Positions 1 to 8,658 of a DNA stretch of 64,000 bases are shown here, one piece after another. The notes under the pieces are model-generated. The model ran no database searches, was not told the origin of the DNA, and worked only from the letters and a program-made list of their open reading frames with translations. The stretch is from Pseudomonas viridiflava (GTDB taxonomy: Bacteria > Pseudomonadota > Gammaproteobacteria > Pseudomonadales > Pseudomonadaceae). Numbering within the stretch: the stretch's first letter is position 1; the number at the start of each line of letters is the position of its first letter. The position numbers and the translations under genes are program-made. Location of the stretch: positions 914,062-978,061 of the forward strand of contig NZ_UTIQ01000084.1 in assembly GCF_900582625.1 (NCBI RefSeq). The letters run 5' to 3'.

Positions 1-1698
1 CAGCTCAGCCAGCGCCGCGTGAATGCGCGCGGTGATCACCTCCGCTCCGGCCAGATCGGTATTGGCCAGAATCATCGCAAATTCCTCTCCGCCGTACCGA
101 CACACCGCATCGCCATCGCGTAACAAACAGCCCTGCAACGCCGCCGCCACTTTGCGTAGCGCATCGTCGCCGGCCAGGTGGCCGAGTTGGTCGTTGTAGG
201 CTTTGAAGTGATCGACATCCAGCATCAGCAAACTCATCGGCGCCCCAATGCGCTGCAGACGGCGCCACTCGCTGTGCAACTGATGGTCGAAGAAGCGGCG
301 GTTATAAAGGCCGGTGAGGCCGTCACGCTGGGACAAATGCTGAAGCTGCGCTTCCAGTTGCAGGCGCTCGTTGTTATCGCGCGAAACACCGATCAGATAT
401 TCGTGGCCATTGACCTGCACCAGTTGCGCGCTGATTTCGGCGGGCTGCAGCGTGCCGTTACGTCGGCGCATTTCGCGTTGGAAGATTTTGCCTTGGTTGT
501 CTTGCTGCGCCTGACGCACCAATTCCACCCAAGCATGAAAGCCCAGCAGCAGATTTTCCGGCTGATCGAGCAACTGCTGGCGAAACTCGTCGGCGCTGTA
601 GCCCAGGCTGCTGTAGGTGGCCTTGTTCATGTGCAGAATGTTGCGGTTGTGCGGATCGATGATAAACAACCCGTCGCGGCTGGAGTCGGTGAGGTCGACC
701 ACGAGCTGCAAGCGCTCGCGGCTTTCGCGCAGCACTTGCTCGATCAGCTCCCGATTGCCGACTTCTTCGTTTAATCGGCTGTTGCTGGCCAGCAACGCCG
801 AGGCGCGCCGGGCGTTTTCCAATGCCAGCCATAACGCCGCGACCAGCAGGAACGTGGTTGTCAGTCCGGCGATCAACACCACCAGCGGCAGCGGGCTGGC
901 GAGCTGCTGCGCTAATTGCCGCGTGGGATTGAGTTGCAGGGTGAAGTTGCGATTGTTGAGCAGGTGCAGCGGCAGTTCCTGTTGCAGGCCCGCGCTGAAG
1001 TCAGCTTGCTCACGGCTGTATAACGGATGGCCGAACTCGGAAAGGCGTACGTTGAAGCCAGCGCTGTCGACCGTGTCGAGCAGCTCATCCATCAGCGGTT
1101 GTACGCGGAAGATGGCTTGAACGAAGCCGTCGAAGGCGCGGTTTCCCTGTTCGTCGATCACATACAACGGCGTGTACAACGCAAAGCCACGGCCGCCTTG
1201 CACCAGTTCGAAACTGTTGGAAAACACCGCCGTGCCCTGGGTCTTGGCTTGCATGGCGAGCAGGTAGTTGGGATGGCCAGGTGTGAGCTGGAAGTTCAAC
1301 GCCGCTTCATTGCCGGCGATAGGCAGGATCCAGCGCAGCCGTAGGGTGCTGTCTGCCCATTGAATGGCTTGGTAGCCGCGGAAATGGTCGAGCGAAAATC
1401 GCGCCTCAAGCTCCCATTCTTCGCGGCTCAAACGGCCCCGATGGTTCCAGCGTTCGGCAAGGCGATAGAGATCCTGCGCCTGGGTGTTCAGGCTGCTTTC
1501 CAATTGTCGCGTCAGTAAGCGAGCTTGCGCGGCAACGCGTTCGTTGGCGTGGGCGCGCTCAATGGTAAGCATTTTTTGCCACAGCAGCAGGCTCGCGCCC
1601 AATAACGATATGGCCAAAACCACCAACGCCAAGCGAGCACGCCAGGCGGGGCGCACGGTCGGGGGCGACGTGGCGACGTGCAAGCTATGTTGTTCCAT
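1..1698 (-). CDS. CHASE-PAS-GGDEF diguanylate cyclase, C-terminus cut by window edge
   Basis: Open from an ATG at 1698 to the left edge of the window without a stop (566 codons seen). A cytoplasmic start is followed by a membrane segment near residues 22-42, a periplasmic CHASE-type sensor region (about 60-270), a second membrane segment near 275-300, a PAS domain (about 325-430) and a GGDEF domain. The active-site motif is GGEEF (residues 536-540, bases 79-93), and five residues before it stands R-D-G-D, the inhibitory I-site for product binding. It should therefore make cyclic-di-GMP from two GTP and be feedback-inhibited. About the last 30 residues of the GGDEF domain, or any further EAL domain, lie outside. 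It begins 18 bases after the EVE gene on the same strand. The ligand of the sensor is unknown. Confidence 0.88.
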   Translation of the reverse strand, partial: MEQHSLHVATSPPTVRPAWRARLALVVLAISLLGASLLLWQKMLTIERAHANERVAAQARLLTRQLESSLNTQAQDLYRLAERWNHRGRLSREEWELEARFSLDHFRGYQAIQWADSTLRLRWILPIAGNEAALNFQLTPGHPNYLLAMQAKTQGTAVFSNSFELVQGGRGFALYTPLYVIDEQGNRAFDGFVQAIFRVQPLMDELLDTVDSAGFNVRLSEFGHPLYSREQADFSAGLQQELPLHLLNNRNFTLQLNPTRQLAQQLASPLPLVVLIAGLTTTFLLVAALWLALENARRASALLASNSRLNEEVGNRELIEQVLRESRERLQLVVDLTDSSRDGLFIIDPHNRNILHMNKATYSSLGYSADEFRQQLLDQPENLLLGFHAWVELVRQAQQDNQGKIFQREMRRRNGTLQPAEISAQLVQVNGHEYLIGVSRDNNERLQLEAQLQHLSQRDGLTGLYNRRFFDHQLHSEWRRLQRIGAPMSLLMLDVDHFKAYNDQLGHLAGDDALRKVAAALQGCLLRDGDAVCRYGGEEFAMILANTDLAGAEVITARIHAALAEL

Positions 1699-1716
1699 GC
1701 ACCGGGTCCGTGTTGC

Positions 1717-2166
1717 TTAATGCAGAGCGCAGATTGCCGCCCATTCGCTAGCACTGACTGGCATCACCGAGAGCCGGCTGCCTTTTTTGACCAAGGGTAA
1801 ATCAACCAGGCCTGGCAGTTCACGCAACGTGGCCAGCGGGATCACCTTGGCGAACGCTTCTACAAACTCGACGTCCAGCGCGCTCCATGGATTTTTCTCG
1901 GCGCTTGCCTTTGGATCGAAGTAATGGCTGTTCGGGTCGAGCGCGGTTGGGTCTGGGTAGGCTGAAGCAATTATCCGGCCGATACCCGCGATACCCGGCA
2001 CTGGGCAACTGGAGTGATAGAAGAAGAACAGATCGCCGACCGCCATGCTGCGCACGAAGTTGCGAGCCTGGTAATTGCGCACGCCATCCCACCGGGCGTG
2101 ACCGAGGCGCTGCAGGTCGTGAATGGAAAGTTCTTCAGGTTCGGATTTCATCAGCCAGTGAGGCAT
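1717..2166 (-). CDS. EVE domain (PUA-like) protein
   Basis: 149 residues starting MPHWLMKSEPEELS, the characteristic opening of EVE-domain proteins (thymocyte nuclear protein 1 family), with the family segments WDGVRNYQARN and DLFFFYHS following. EVE domains have a PUA-like fold that binds modified nucleobases in DNA or RNA; the ligand here is not known. The length equals a single-domain family member, with no fused restriction or AAA module, so a defence role is not indicated by the sequence. It is followed 18 bases later on the same strand by the diguanylate cyclase gene, so the two may be co-transcribed. The upstream region is shared with the divergent microprotein gene at 2367. Confidence 0.85.
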   Translation of the reverse strand: MPHWLMKSEPEELSIHDLQRLGHARWDGVRNYQARNFVRSMAVGDLFFFYHSSCPVPGIAGIGRIIASAYPDPTALDPNSHYFDPKASAEKNPWSALDVEFVEAFAKVIPLATLRELPGLVDLPLVKKGSRLSVMPVSASEWAAICALH

Positions 2167-2199
2167 GAACTTTGCTCTTCGCTCGTGGGTTACAACATT

Positions 2200-2215
2200 G
2201 TGGGCATTTGCCCAC
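2200..2215. promoter_or_regulatory. small palindrome in the EVE/microprotein divergent region
   Basis: A 7-bp perfect inverted repeat with a two-base spacer (GTGGGCA-TT-TGCCCAC) lies 34 bases upstream of the EVE start, inside a 200-base divergent intergenic region. It could be an operator or the start of a leader hairpin. No family of regulators can be named from it. Nothing else is recognised in 2167-2366. Confidence 0.25.
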
Positions 2216-2366
2216 GTCTACGCGACCGCCGGTTGGCGTCGTAATTGCACATGCAGACACCATGCAGGACAATGCCGCCCTGCTGAATGTACCGCTGCCG
2301 GACGGCCTAAGAACAAGAATGCCGCCGGCCATCGTGTGAAATTTGCCTGGAAGGGGGAGGCAATCG

Positions 2367-2501
2367 ATGAAGAAACGTAAACCAGATTTGTTGTGGGTAT
2401 TAGTCATTTTATTTGGCCTGGGCGTCGTGACCACCGGTTACACCCAGAGTCTTTGGGACCGTCAGAACGAGGCTCCCGTCACGCTATCGCAGCAGCCTTA
2501 A
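2367..2501 (+). CDS. 44-residue single-pass membrane microprotein
   Basis: A small gene (ATG 2367, TAA 2499-2501) with a strong ribosome-binding site, AGGGGGAGG, six bases before the ATG. The product starts MKKRKPDLLW, has a hydrophobic segment about residues 8-24 (LLWVLVILFGLGVVTTG), then a polar tail ending in LSQQP. The positive N-terminus suggests an N-in orientation. It ends three bases before the end of convergent ygfA and is divergent from the EVE gene. I recall small membrane proteins annotated as hypothetical at this place in other pseudomonads, but its function is unknown. The case rests on the ribosome-binding site, the membrane segment and the absence of other genes here. Confidence 0.72.
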   Translation: MKKRKPDLLWVLVILFGLGVVTTGYTQSLWDRQNEAPVTLSQQP

Positions 2502-2504
2502 CCG

Positions 2505-3143
2505 CTACTCGCCAGGGTTTGTGGACGTCGTAATCAGTGCGGCGCCCGCATACCACGCTTTGTCCGTCACCGTGCCATGTAACTTCACATCCCAACTGGC
2601 CAGCGCCAGGCGATCCACCTTTTGACACTCGTGGGCCAGGCCCAATAATGTCGGCTTGTGCCAATTTTTGCGCCTCTGCAAATACGCCAGACTGCGGTCG
2701 TAAAAACCGCCGCCCATTCCCAAGCGTCCACCTTCCACATCAAAGCCCACCAACGGCAGCATCACGACGTCCAGCGCCCACACCTTGCGTTGCCGATTGC
2801 GGTTGGCCGTAGGCTCGGCGATGCGGAAACGGTTCGGGCGCAGACGCTCATTCGGGCGCACCCGTTGAAACACCATTTTCGTTCGTGGCCATGCACTGAG
2901 AACGGGCAAGTACGTAGCTTTGCCGCGCCGTTGTGCGGCGCGCATTAGCGGCCGTGGATCAATTTCGCCGTCGGCCGGCAAGTACAAGGCGATATGCCGC
3001 GCGCGACGAAACAACCGATGCTGAGCCAACTGGCGATAAAGATTTTCGCTGGCGGCGCGTTGAGCGCTGGCGCTGAGGGCGCGACGGGTTTTGCGCAGTA
3101 AGCGACGAAGTTGCGGACGGGAAAGAGAAGCGGCGCTCAGCAT
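2505..3143 (-). CDS. ygfA: 5-formyltetrahydrofolate cyclo-ligase
   Basis: 212 residues. Converts 5-formyl-THF to 5,10-methenyl-THF using ATP, in cytoplasmic one-carbon metabolism. The N-terminal RRLLRKTRRALS basic segment, the central YLPADGEIDP motif and the C-terminal nucleotide-binding segment GGRLGMGGGFYDR are those of the family (Fau/MTHFS). It lies directly downstream of the 6S RNA gene on the same strand; the ssrS-ygfA pair is a widely conserved arrangement in gammaproteobacteria, in which ygfA is transcribed as a read-through of the 6S transcript. The ATG at 3143 gives the usual family length. Confidence 0.93.
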   Translation of the reverse strand: MLSAASLSRPQLRRLLRKTRRALSASAQRAASENLYRQLAQHRLFRRARHIALYLPADGEIDPRPLMRAAQRRGKATYLPVLSAWPRTKMVFQRVRPNERLRPNRFRIAEPTANRNRQRKVWALDVVMLPLVGFDVEGGRLGMGGGFYDRSLAYLQRRKNWHKPTLLGLAHECQKVDRLALASWDVKLHGTVTDKAWYAGAALITTSTNPGE

Positions 3144-3217
3144 GGGATGCTGGCTGCGGTACGCAGGCGCGAACCGGTAGAAGCGGCGTGGCTCAAGGGC
3201 GTGAGCACAACGCTAAA

Positions 3218-3402
3218 AAATAAGACCCCCCGGCGTGCCGCTGTCGGTTTAGCCCTTGAACCCGAAAGTTCAAGGTGGAGGTTGCAGGGAGCGTTAAGGC
3301 TTTCCGTCAGGCGGACATGCACACCGGCTCCAACTTGCAACCCCCGGGTTTGTGCGTATCGGCTCAGGGACATCACCGACTGGCGCACACTCCAGGGAGC
3401 GG
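3218..3402 (-). ncRNA. ssrS: 6S RNA (RNA polymerase-binding regulator)
   Basis: Placed by synteny (between zapA and ygfA) and by sequence. On the minus strand the transcript begins near 3402 with a segment of the form CUGGAGUGUGCGCC, contains the conserved motif CCUGAGCCGAUA, and later carries CCUUGAACNNNNGGUUCAAGG (a stem around 3250-3275), which matches the 3' half of 6S RNA. The two ends can pair to form the long closing stem of 6S RNA. A T-rich run near 3214-3222 on the minus strand follows the 3' end. 6S RNA mimics an open promoter and holds sigma-70 polymerase in stationary phase. Length about 185 nt; both ends are estimates. Confidence 0.88.
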
Positions 3403-3407
3403 GGGGC

Positions 3408-3434
3408 AGTATAACCCAATCCACCGCTCTGCAA
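3408..3434 (-). promoter_or_regulatory. candidate ssrS promoter
   Basis: On the minus strand TATACT (3408-3413) stands about six bases before the presumed 6S RNA 5' end and fits a sigma-70 -10 element. A TTGCAG (3429-3434) could be the -35, but the 15-base spacing is short. It abuts the end of zapA, which stops at 3435. Confidence 0.5.
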
Positions 3435-3746
3435 TCAGCTATGGCTGCTGTCCTGATCGGTGGCCAGGGCGCCGTCGACTCGCTCGAGCAAGTCACGCAC
3501 GTGGGCGCGGGTGGAGCTGACGTCCTGATCAAGGCGCTGCTGTTTATGCAGCAGGTCGTGGGTAATGTTGAGTGCGGCCATGACGGCAACGCGGTCGGCG
3601 CCGATGACTTTGCCGCCGCTGCGGATCTCACGCATCTTGCCGTCCAGGTAGCGCGCGGCGCTCTCAAGGTTGGCGCGTTCGTCCGCCGGGCAGGCGATGC
3701 AATAGTCTTTGTCGAGGATGTGAACGGTAACGGTGTTCGAGGTCAT
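3435..3746 (-). CDS. zapA: cell division protein ZapA
   Basis: 103 residues. The N-terminal globular part (TVTVHILDKDYCIACP, then YLDGKMREIR) followed by a C-terminal coiled coil is the ZapA pattern. ZapA cross-links FtsZ protofilaments at the Z-ring. Start ATG at 3744-3746 overlaps the TAA of the preceding gene as TAATG, indicating translational coupling with the upstream coiled-coil protein. It lies immediately upstream of 6S RNA, the usual order in this group. Confidence 0.93.
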   Translation of the reverse strand: MTSNTVTVHILDKDYCIACPADERANLESAARYLDGKMREIRSGGKVIGADRVAVMAALNITHDLLHKQQRLDQDVSSTRAHVRDLLERVDGALATDQDSSHS

Positions 3747-3952
3747 TAGTCCTGCTCCAGGGCTTTGAGGCGCGAAATCATCGATTCGACCTTATGCCGG
3801 GCCATTTCGTTCTTTTCGATCAGATGGGCGCGCTCTTCGCGCCACGCCTGCTCGCTTGCGCGTAAGGCGCGGTTGTCCGCTTTGAGCTGCTCGACGCGTT
3901 GAATAAGCAGTTCCAGCTTGATGGTCAGCGCGTGCAGATCGGCGTCTTCCAT
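3746..3952 (-). CDS. short coiled-coil protein of the TIGR02449 type (ZapB-like)
   Basis: 68 residues, almost wholly alpha-helical with heptad-like spacing: LTIKLELLIQRVEQLKADNR near the N-terminus and KVESMISRLKALEQ at the end. This size and composition match a small protein found directly before zapA in pseudomonads, annotated as TIGR02449. By analogy with ZapB it may help FtsZ ring assembly through ZapA, but that is inferred from linkage and coiled-coil nature only. Overlaps zapA by one base. The start codon is at 3952 and the divergent ygfB begins 180 bases away. Confidence 0.82.
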   Translation of the reverse strand: MEDADLHALTIKLELLIQRVEQLKADNRALRASEQAWREERAHLIEKNEMARHKVESMISRLKALEQD

Positions 3953-4132
3953 GGGCTCTCGCTAGGGCGTGTGTGATGCAAGTGGTGGAGTGTCGAAGCG
4001 GCGAAACTATATCGGAAGGCGCCGACGTTGGTACAAACCTGTTGATAGCCGCCAATGGTTTTGGCGCGCTTGCCGGTGCTAGGATACAAGGCCTCCATTC
4101 TAGTCATTGCGCCCTCTGGCGCCTAGTTGCCA

Positions 4133-4690
4133 ATGCCCACTCAAAATTCCCCGTATAGCGCTTTCGCCACCCTGCTTGCCAGCAGCGGTCAACCTGTTTC
4201 GCCTGCTGAATTGCATGGCCTGTTGCTCGGTCGCAGTTGCGCCGGTGCCGGCTTCGAAACGGATGCCTGGCTGGTCGACGCCGCCGACCTGTTCACCGCC
4301 GAGCCGCAAGACAACATCAAGGCCGCGCTGATCGGTTTGCAGGAAATGGTCAAAGCCGAACTCACTGGCGAAGACATCACCGTGGTTCTGCTGCTGCCCT
4401 CCGATGACGCGCCGCTGGCCGAACGTGCCGCCGCCATGGGCCAGTGGTGCCAAGGCTTTCTCGCTGGTTTCGGCCTGACCGCACGTGATGCCGCGCTGAG
4501 CAGCGAAGCCATGGAAGTGCTGCAAGACCTCGCCGCTATCGCCCAGGTACAAGAAGCGCTGGAAGAGTCCGAAGACGGCGAAAACGACTATATGGAAGTA
4601 ATGGAATACCTGCGCGTTGCGCCGTTGCTGCTGTTCACCGAATGCGTGAAACCTGCTGCGCCCGCCGCTGCAAAACCGTCGCTGCACTGA
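4133..4690 (+). CDS. ygfB: UPF0149 / YgfB family protein
   Basis: 185 residues from ATG 4133 (an in-frame TTG six bases earlier is a less likely start). The opening [20 protein letters not shown], followed by [16 protein letters not shown], and an all-helical fold ending in a variable Ala/Pro tail are the UPF0149 signature. In P. aeruginosa YgfB has been linked to repression of an amidase regulon and to beta-lactam resistance; whether that applies here is inference. First gene of the ygfB-pepP-ubiH-ubiI run; pepP follows after 36 bases. Confidence 0.9.
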   Translation: MPTQNSPYSAFATLLASSGQPVSPAELHGLLLGRSCAGAGFETDAWLVDAADLFTAEPQDNIKAALIGLQEMVKAELTGEDITVVLLLPSDDAPLAERAAAMGQWCQGFLAGFGLTARDAALSSEAMEVLQDLAAIAQVQEALEESEDGENDYMEVMEYLRVAPLLLFTECVKPAAPAAAKPSLH

Positions 4691-4726
4691 TTTTCGTCCC
4701 AGACTTTTGACCAGATGAGTCCGTCC

Positions 4727-6061
4727 ATGATCAGCATCCCCAAGTCGGAATACGCTCGTCGGCGCAAGGCGCTGATGGCGCAGATGGAACCCAACAGCAT
4801 CGCCATTCTGCCGGCCGCGCCGGTGTACATCCGCAATCGCGATGTCGAACATGTGTACCGTCAGGACAGCGACTTCCAATACCTCAGCGGCTTCCCTGAA
4901 CCGGAAGCGGTGATTGCCCTGATCCCCGGCCGCGAACACGGCGAGTACGTGTTGTTCTGCCGCGAGCGCGATCCTGAGCGCGAATTGTGGGACGGCTTGC
5001 GTGCCGGGCAGGACGGCGCCATCAGCGCTTATGGCGCAGACGATGCGTTCCCCATCGGTGACATCGACGAAATTCTGCCCGGGCTGATCGAAGGCCGTGA
5101 TCGCGTGTATTACGCCATGGGCACCAACCAGGAATTCGACCGGCACCTGATGGAGTGGATCAACGTGATCCGCTCCAAAGCCCGCCAGGGCGCCCAGCCG
5201 CCAAACGAATTCGTGGCCCTGACCCATCTGCTGCACGACATGCGTTTGTACAAATCCGCCAACGAAGTGAAGGTGATGCGCGAAGCGGCGCAAATCTCGT
5301 CCCGCGCGCACATCCGCGCCATGCAGGCCAGCCGCGCCGGCTTGAGCGAGTACCACCTTGAAGCCGAGCTGGATTACGAATTCCGCAAAGGCGGCGCGAA
5401 AATGCCCGCGTACGGCTCCATCGTTGCCGCTGGCCGCAACGCCTGCATCCTGCACTACCGCGAAAACGACGCGCCGCTGAAAGACGGCGATCTGGTGCTG
5501 ATTGATGCCGGCTGCGAAATCGACTGCTACGCCAGCGATATCACACGCACCTTCCCGGTGAGCGGTAAGTTCTCCCCCGAACAGAAAGCCATCTACGAGT
5601 TGGTGCTGAAATCTCAGGAAGCGGCCTTCGCCGCCATCGGCCCCGACAAGCATTGGAACGAAGCCCACGAAGCGACCGTGCGGGTCATCACTGCCGGCTT
5701 GGTCGAACTCGGTCTGCTGGAAGGCGATGTTGATGAGCTGATCGCCAGCGAAGCCTACAAACCTTTCTATATGCACCGCGCCGGCCACTGGCTGGGCATG
5801 GACGTTCACGACGTCGGCGATTACAAAGTCGGCGGCGAATGGCGCGTGCTGGAGCCTGGCATGGCGCTGACCGTTGAGCCGGGCATTTATATCGCCGTGG
5901 ACAACCAGAACGTGGCCAAGAAATGGCGCGGCATTGGCGTGCGCATTGAAGACGACGTGGTGGTGACCAAAACCGGCTGCGAAATCATCACCAAAGACGC
6001 GCCGAAAACCGTAGCGGAAATCGAAGCCTTGATGGCCGCTGCTCGCGTGCAGGCGGCGTGA
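4727..6061 (+). CDS. pepP: Xaa-Pro aminopeptidase
   Basis: A pita-bread-fold M24B metallopeptidase that releases N-terminal residues next to proline. The two-metal site ligands are visible: the two aspartates in DAGCEIDCYASDITRTFP, the histidine in HRAGHWLGMDVHDVG, and the glutamates in LTVEPGIYI and GVRIEDDVVV. Translation from ATG 4727 (MISIPKSEYARRRKAL) gives 444 residues and matches the family N-terminus; an ATG at 4715 would add four residues. It overlaps ubiH by four bases (GTGA), so the two are translationally coupled. Confidence 0.95.
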   Translation: MISIPKSEYARRRKALMAQMEPNSIAILPAAPVYIRNRDVEHVYRQDSDFQYLSGFPEPEAVIALIPGREHGEYVLFCRERDPERELWDGLRAGQDGAISAYGADDAFPIGDIDEILPGLIEGRDRVYYAMGTNQEFDRHLMEWINVIRSKARQGAQPPNEFVALTHLLHDMRLYKSANEVKVMREAAQISSRAHIRAMQASRAGLSEYHLEAELDYEFRKGGAKMPAYGSIVAAGRNACILHYRENDAPLKDGDLVLIDAGCEIDCYASDITRTFPVSGKFSPEQKAIYELVLKSQEAAFAAIGPDKHWNEAHEATVRVITAGLVELGLLEGDVDELIASEAYKPFYMHRAGHWLGMDVHDVGDYKVGGEWRVLEPGMALTVEPGIYIAVDNQNVAKKWRGIGVRIEDDVVVTKTGCEIITKDAPKTVAEIEALMAAARVQAA

Positions 6062-7278
6062 GCGCGTCGGTGACTGGCGGCCGCGCCCAACTCGCAATAA
6101 TCGGTGGCGGCCTGGTGGGCGCCAGCCTGGCGCTGGCCCTGCAAGCCGGCGCCAAGGCGCGCGGCTGGTCGATTGTGCTGATCGAGCCGTTCGCCCCCGG
6201 CGACACCTATCAGCCCAGTTATGACGCCCGTTCTACGGCGTTGTCCTACGGCACCCAGCAAATCTACCAACGCCTCGGCATCTGGCCGAAAGTGGCCGAG
6301 CGCGCCGAAGCCATTCGGCACATTCACGTCTCCGACCGCGGGCGCTTCGCCGCCGCGCGGCTGAGCGCGGAAGAAGAGGGCGTTCCGGCGCTGGGTTATG
6401 TGGCGGAAAACGCCTGGCTCGGCCATTGCCTCTGGCAAGCGCTGGATCCAGATGTGGTGAGCTGGCGCTGCCCGGCCGAAGTGGTGGCCATGCAAGCGGT
6501 TGATCTCGAAGAAGGCCGCAGCGGTTATCGCCTGACCCTGAACGATGACACCTTATTGGACTGCGACCTCGCCGTGCTGGCCGACGGCGGCCGTTCCCGC
6601 TTGCGCGAGCAGTTGGGCATCACCGTCAAAACCACCAACTATGAGCAAAACGCGCTGATCGCCAACGTCAGCATCAGCCAGCCCCATGGCGGTCAGGCGT
6701 TCGAGCGTTTCACTGACGAAGGCCCCATGGCCTTGCTGCCGCTTTCGGACAACCGCAGCGCGCTGGTCTGGACCCGCCCTGGCGACGATGCTCAGCGCTT
6801 GCTGGCCCTGGACGACCGGGCGTTTCTCGCCGAGCTGCAAACCACATTCGGCTACCGACTCGGTGCGTTGCGTAAGGTCGGCGCGCGACACGTTTACCCG
6901 CTGGCCCTGGTCGAAGCGCAGGAACAAGTGCGCCCGCATCTGGTCATTCTTGGCAACGCCGCGCACAGCCTGCACCCCATCGCGGGTCAGGGTTACAACC
7001 TGGCGTTGCGTGACGTACAAGCCCTGGCTGAGGTGCTGCTTGCCGGGCCGTCAATACCGGGCGACTTCGCCTCGTTGCAGCAGTACTACAACAGGCAGCA
7101 ACTGGACCAGAGCCTGACCGTCGGCTTTTCCGACCGCGTTACGCGCCTATTCAGTACCGCCGAACCGCTGCTGGCCACCGGCCGCAATCTGGGCCTGTTG
7201 GGCCTCGACATGCTGCCGCCCGCCAAGCGTTGGTTTGCCCGGCAAGCCATGGGCATTGGCACTCGCAGCAACGGTTGA
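6058..7278 (+). CDS. ubiH: 2-octaprenyl-6-methoxyphenol hydroxylase UbiH
   Basis: 406 residues, GTG start inside the pepP stop (GTGA). FAD-dependent aromatic monooxygenase of ubiquinone synthesis. Visible motifs: the dinucleotide-binding GGGLVGASLALAL near the N-terminus, the DARSTALS segment, the NADPH/FAD motif LADGGRSRLR, and GNAAHSLHPIAGQGYNLALRD near residue 300. In the last motif the usual GD is GN, which is normal for UbiH and separates it from UbiI. Acts at the cytoplasmic face of the membrane, adding a ring hydroxyl. Followed after 47 bases by ubiI. Confidence 0.95.
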   Translation: MSASVTGGRAQLAIIGGGLVGASLALALQAGAKARGWSIVLIEPFAPGDTYQPSYDARSTALSYGTQQIYQRLGIWPKVAERAEAIRHIHVSDRGRFAAARLSAEEEGVPALGYVAENAWLGHCLWQALDPDVVSWRCPAEVVAMQAVDLEEGRSGYRLTLNDDTLLDCDLAVLADGGRSRLREQLGITVKTTNYEQNALIANVSISQPHGGQAFERFTDEGPMALLPLSDNRSALVWTRPGDDAQRLLALDDRAFLAELQTTFGYRLGALRKVGARHVYPLALVEAQEQVRPHLVILGNAAHSLHPIAGQGYNLALRDVQALAEVLLAGPSIPGDFASLQQYYNRQQLDQSLTVGFSDRVTRLFSTAEPLLATGRNLGLLGLDMLPPAKRWFARQAMGIGTRSNG

Positions 7279-7325
7279 CTCTTTTTTTCTGGCGGCCAAT
7301 AGCCGCCCACGCATAGGCCCACAGC

Positions 7326-8552
7326 ATGGAAATGCGAGCAGATTTGGTAATAGTCGGGGCCGGTATGGTCGGCAGTGCGCTGGGTTTGGCGCTGCAACAT
7401 AGCGGTCTGGATATTCTGCTGATCGATGGCAGTCCCCTGAGCGTTAAGCCTTTCGACCACACCGCCGCGTTCGAGCCTCGCGTCAGCGCGTTGTCCATGG
7501 CCAGCCAGCGCATTCTTGAGCGCGTCGGCGCCTGGTCCGGGATCGAAGCCCGGCGCAGCAGCCCTTACGGTGACATGCAGGTGTGGGACGGTTCCGGAAC
7601 GGGCCAGATCCATTTCTCCGCAGCCAGCGTGCACGCCGACGTGCTTGGCCATATCGTCGAAAACCGCGTGATTCAGGATGCGTTGCTTGAGTGCCTGCAC
7701 GATGCCGATATTGGCTTGCTGGCCGATGCCCGCCTCGAACAACTGCGCCATTCCGGCGACGATTGGCTGCTTACCCTGGCCGACGGCCGCATGGTCCGCA
7801 CGCCGCTGGTTATCGCTGCTGACGGCGCCAATTCGGCGGTACGGCGGCTGGCCGGTTGCGCCACCCGAGAATGGAATTACCTGCACCATGCCATCGTCAC
7901 CAGCGTGCGCTGCAGCCAGCCGCACCAACGCACCGCCTGGCAACGCTTCACCGATGACGGCCCGTTGGCCTTCTTGCCGCTGGCCCGTGACGGCGCGCTT
8001 GAACACTGGTGCTCCATCGTCTGGTCGACGACGCCGGAACAAGCTGAACGCCTGATGGCGTTGGACGACGAAGCCTTCCGCACTGAACTTGGCAAAGCCT
8101 TCGAGTGGCGCTTGGGCGAGGTGCTGGAGGTTGATCCGCGTCTGTGCATTCCGCTGCGCCAGCGCCATGCCAAGCGATACGTGGAGCCCGGCTTGGCGCT
8201 GATCGGCGATGCCGCGCACACGATCCACCCGCTGGCGGGACAGGGCGTCAACCTCGGTTTCCTCGACGCCGCCGTGCTGGCCGAAGTGCTGCTGCATGCG
8301 GTTGAGCGTGGCGAAAGCCTGGCCGATACGCGTGTGCTCAGCCGTTTCGAGCGCCGGCGCATGCCGCACAACCTGGCGATGATGGCGGCGATGGAAGGCT
8401 TCCAGCGCTTGTTCCAGGCCGATCCGCTGCCCCTGCGCTGGCTGCGCAACAGCGGTTTGAATCTGGTGGACGGCTTGGCCGAAGGCAAAGCGCTGTTCGT
8501 GCGCCAGGCGCTGGGGTTGTCCGGTGACCTTCCGGCGTTAGCCAAGGCCTGA
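7326..8552 (+). CDS. ubiI: UbiI/VisC-type ubiquinone biosynthesis monooxygenase
   Basis: 408 residues, start ATG 7326. Same flavoprotein family as its neighbour UbiH: VIVGAGMVGSALGLALQ at the N-terminus, EPRVSALS, ADGANSAVRRLAG, and GDAAHTIHPLAGQGVNLGFLD, here with the GD that is typical of UbiI/UbiF. It hydroxylates the C5 position of the ubiquinone ring precursor in E. coli UbiI. Synteny (ubiH then this gene) matches the UbiI-like gene of other pseudomonads. Assignment to UbiI rather than UbiF rests on synteny and general similarity. Confidence 0.9.
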   Translation: MEMRADLVIVGAGMVGSALGLALQHSGLDILLIDGSPLSVKPFDHTAAFEPRVSALSMASQRILERVGAWSGIEARRSSPYGDMQVWDGSGTGQIHFSAASVHADVLGHIVENRVIQDALLECLHDADIGLLADARLEQLRHSGDDWLLTLADGRMVRTPLVIAADGANSAVRRLAGCATREWNYLHHAIVTSVRCSQPHQRTAWQRFTDDGPLAFLPLARDGALEHWCSIVWSTTPEQAERLMALDDEAFRTELGKAFEWRLGEVLEVDPRLCIPLRQRHAKRYVEPGLALIGDAAHTIHPLAGQGVNLGFLDAAVLAEVLLHAVERGESLADTRVLSRFERRRMPHNLAMMAAMEGFQRLFQADPLPLRWLRNSGLNLVDGLAEGKALFVRQALGLSGDLPALAKA

Positions 8553-8658
8553 GGCGGCATAGCGGCGCCTCGCAACATTCCGACACACGTCGATCGCCGG
8601 TCGCCAACTGAGGTTAACTATCATTTGCGACCTTCTGGTTTTTACGAGGACGTTGTCC

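Noticed and set aside
4100..6097. 665-codon open frame on the minus strand opposite pepP and ygfB
   Set aside because: Composition is unlike a protein (Val/His/Gly/Gln repeated by complementing pepP codons), the plus strand carries clear ygfB and pepP, and antisense frames of this kind are common in high-GC genomes.
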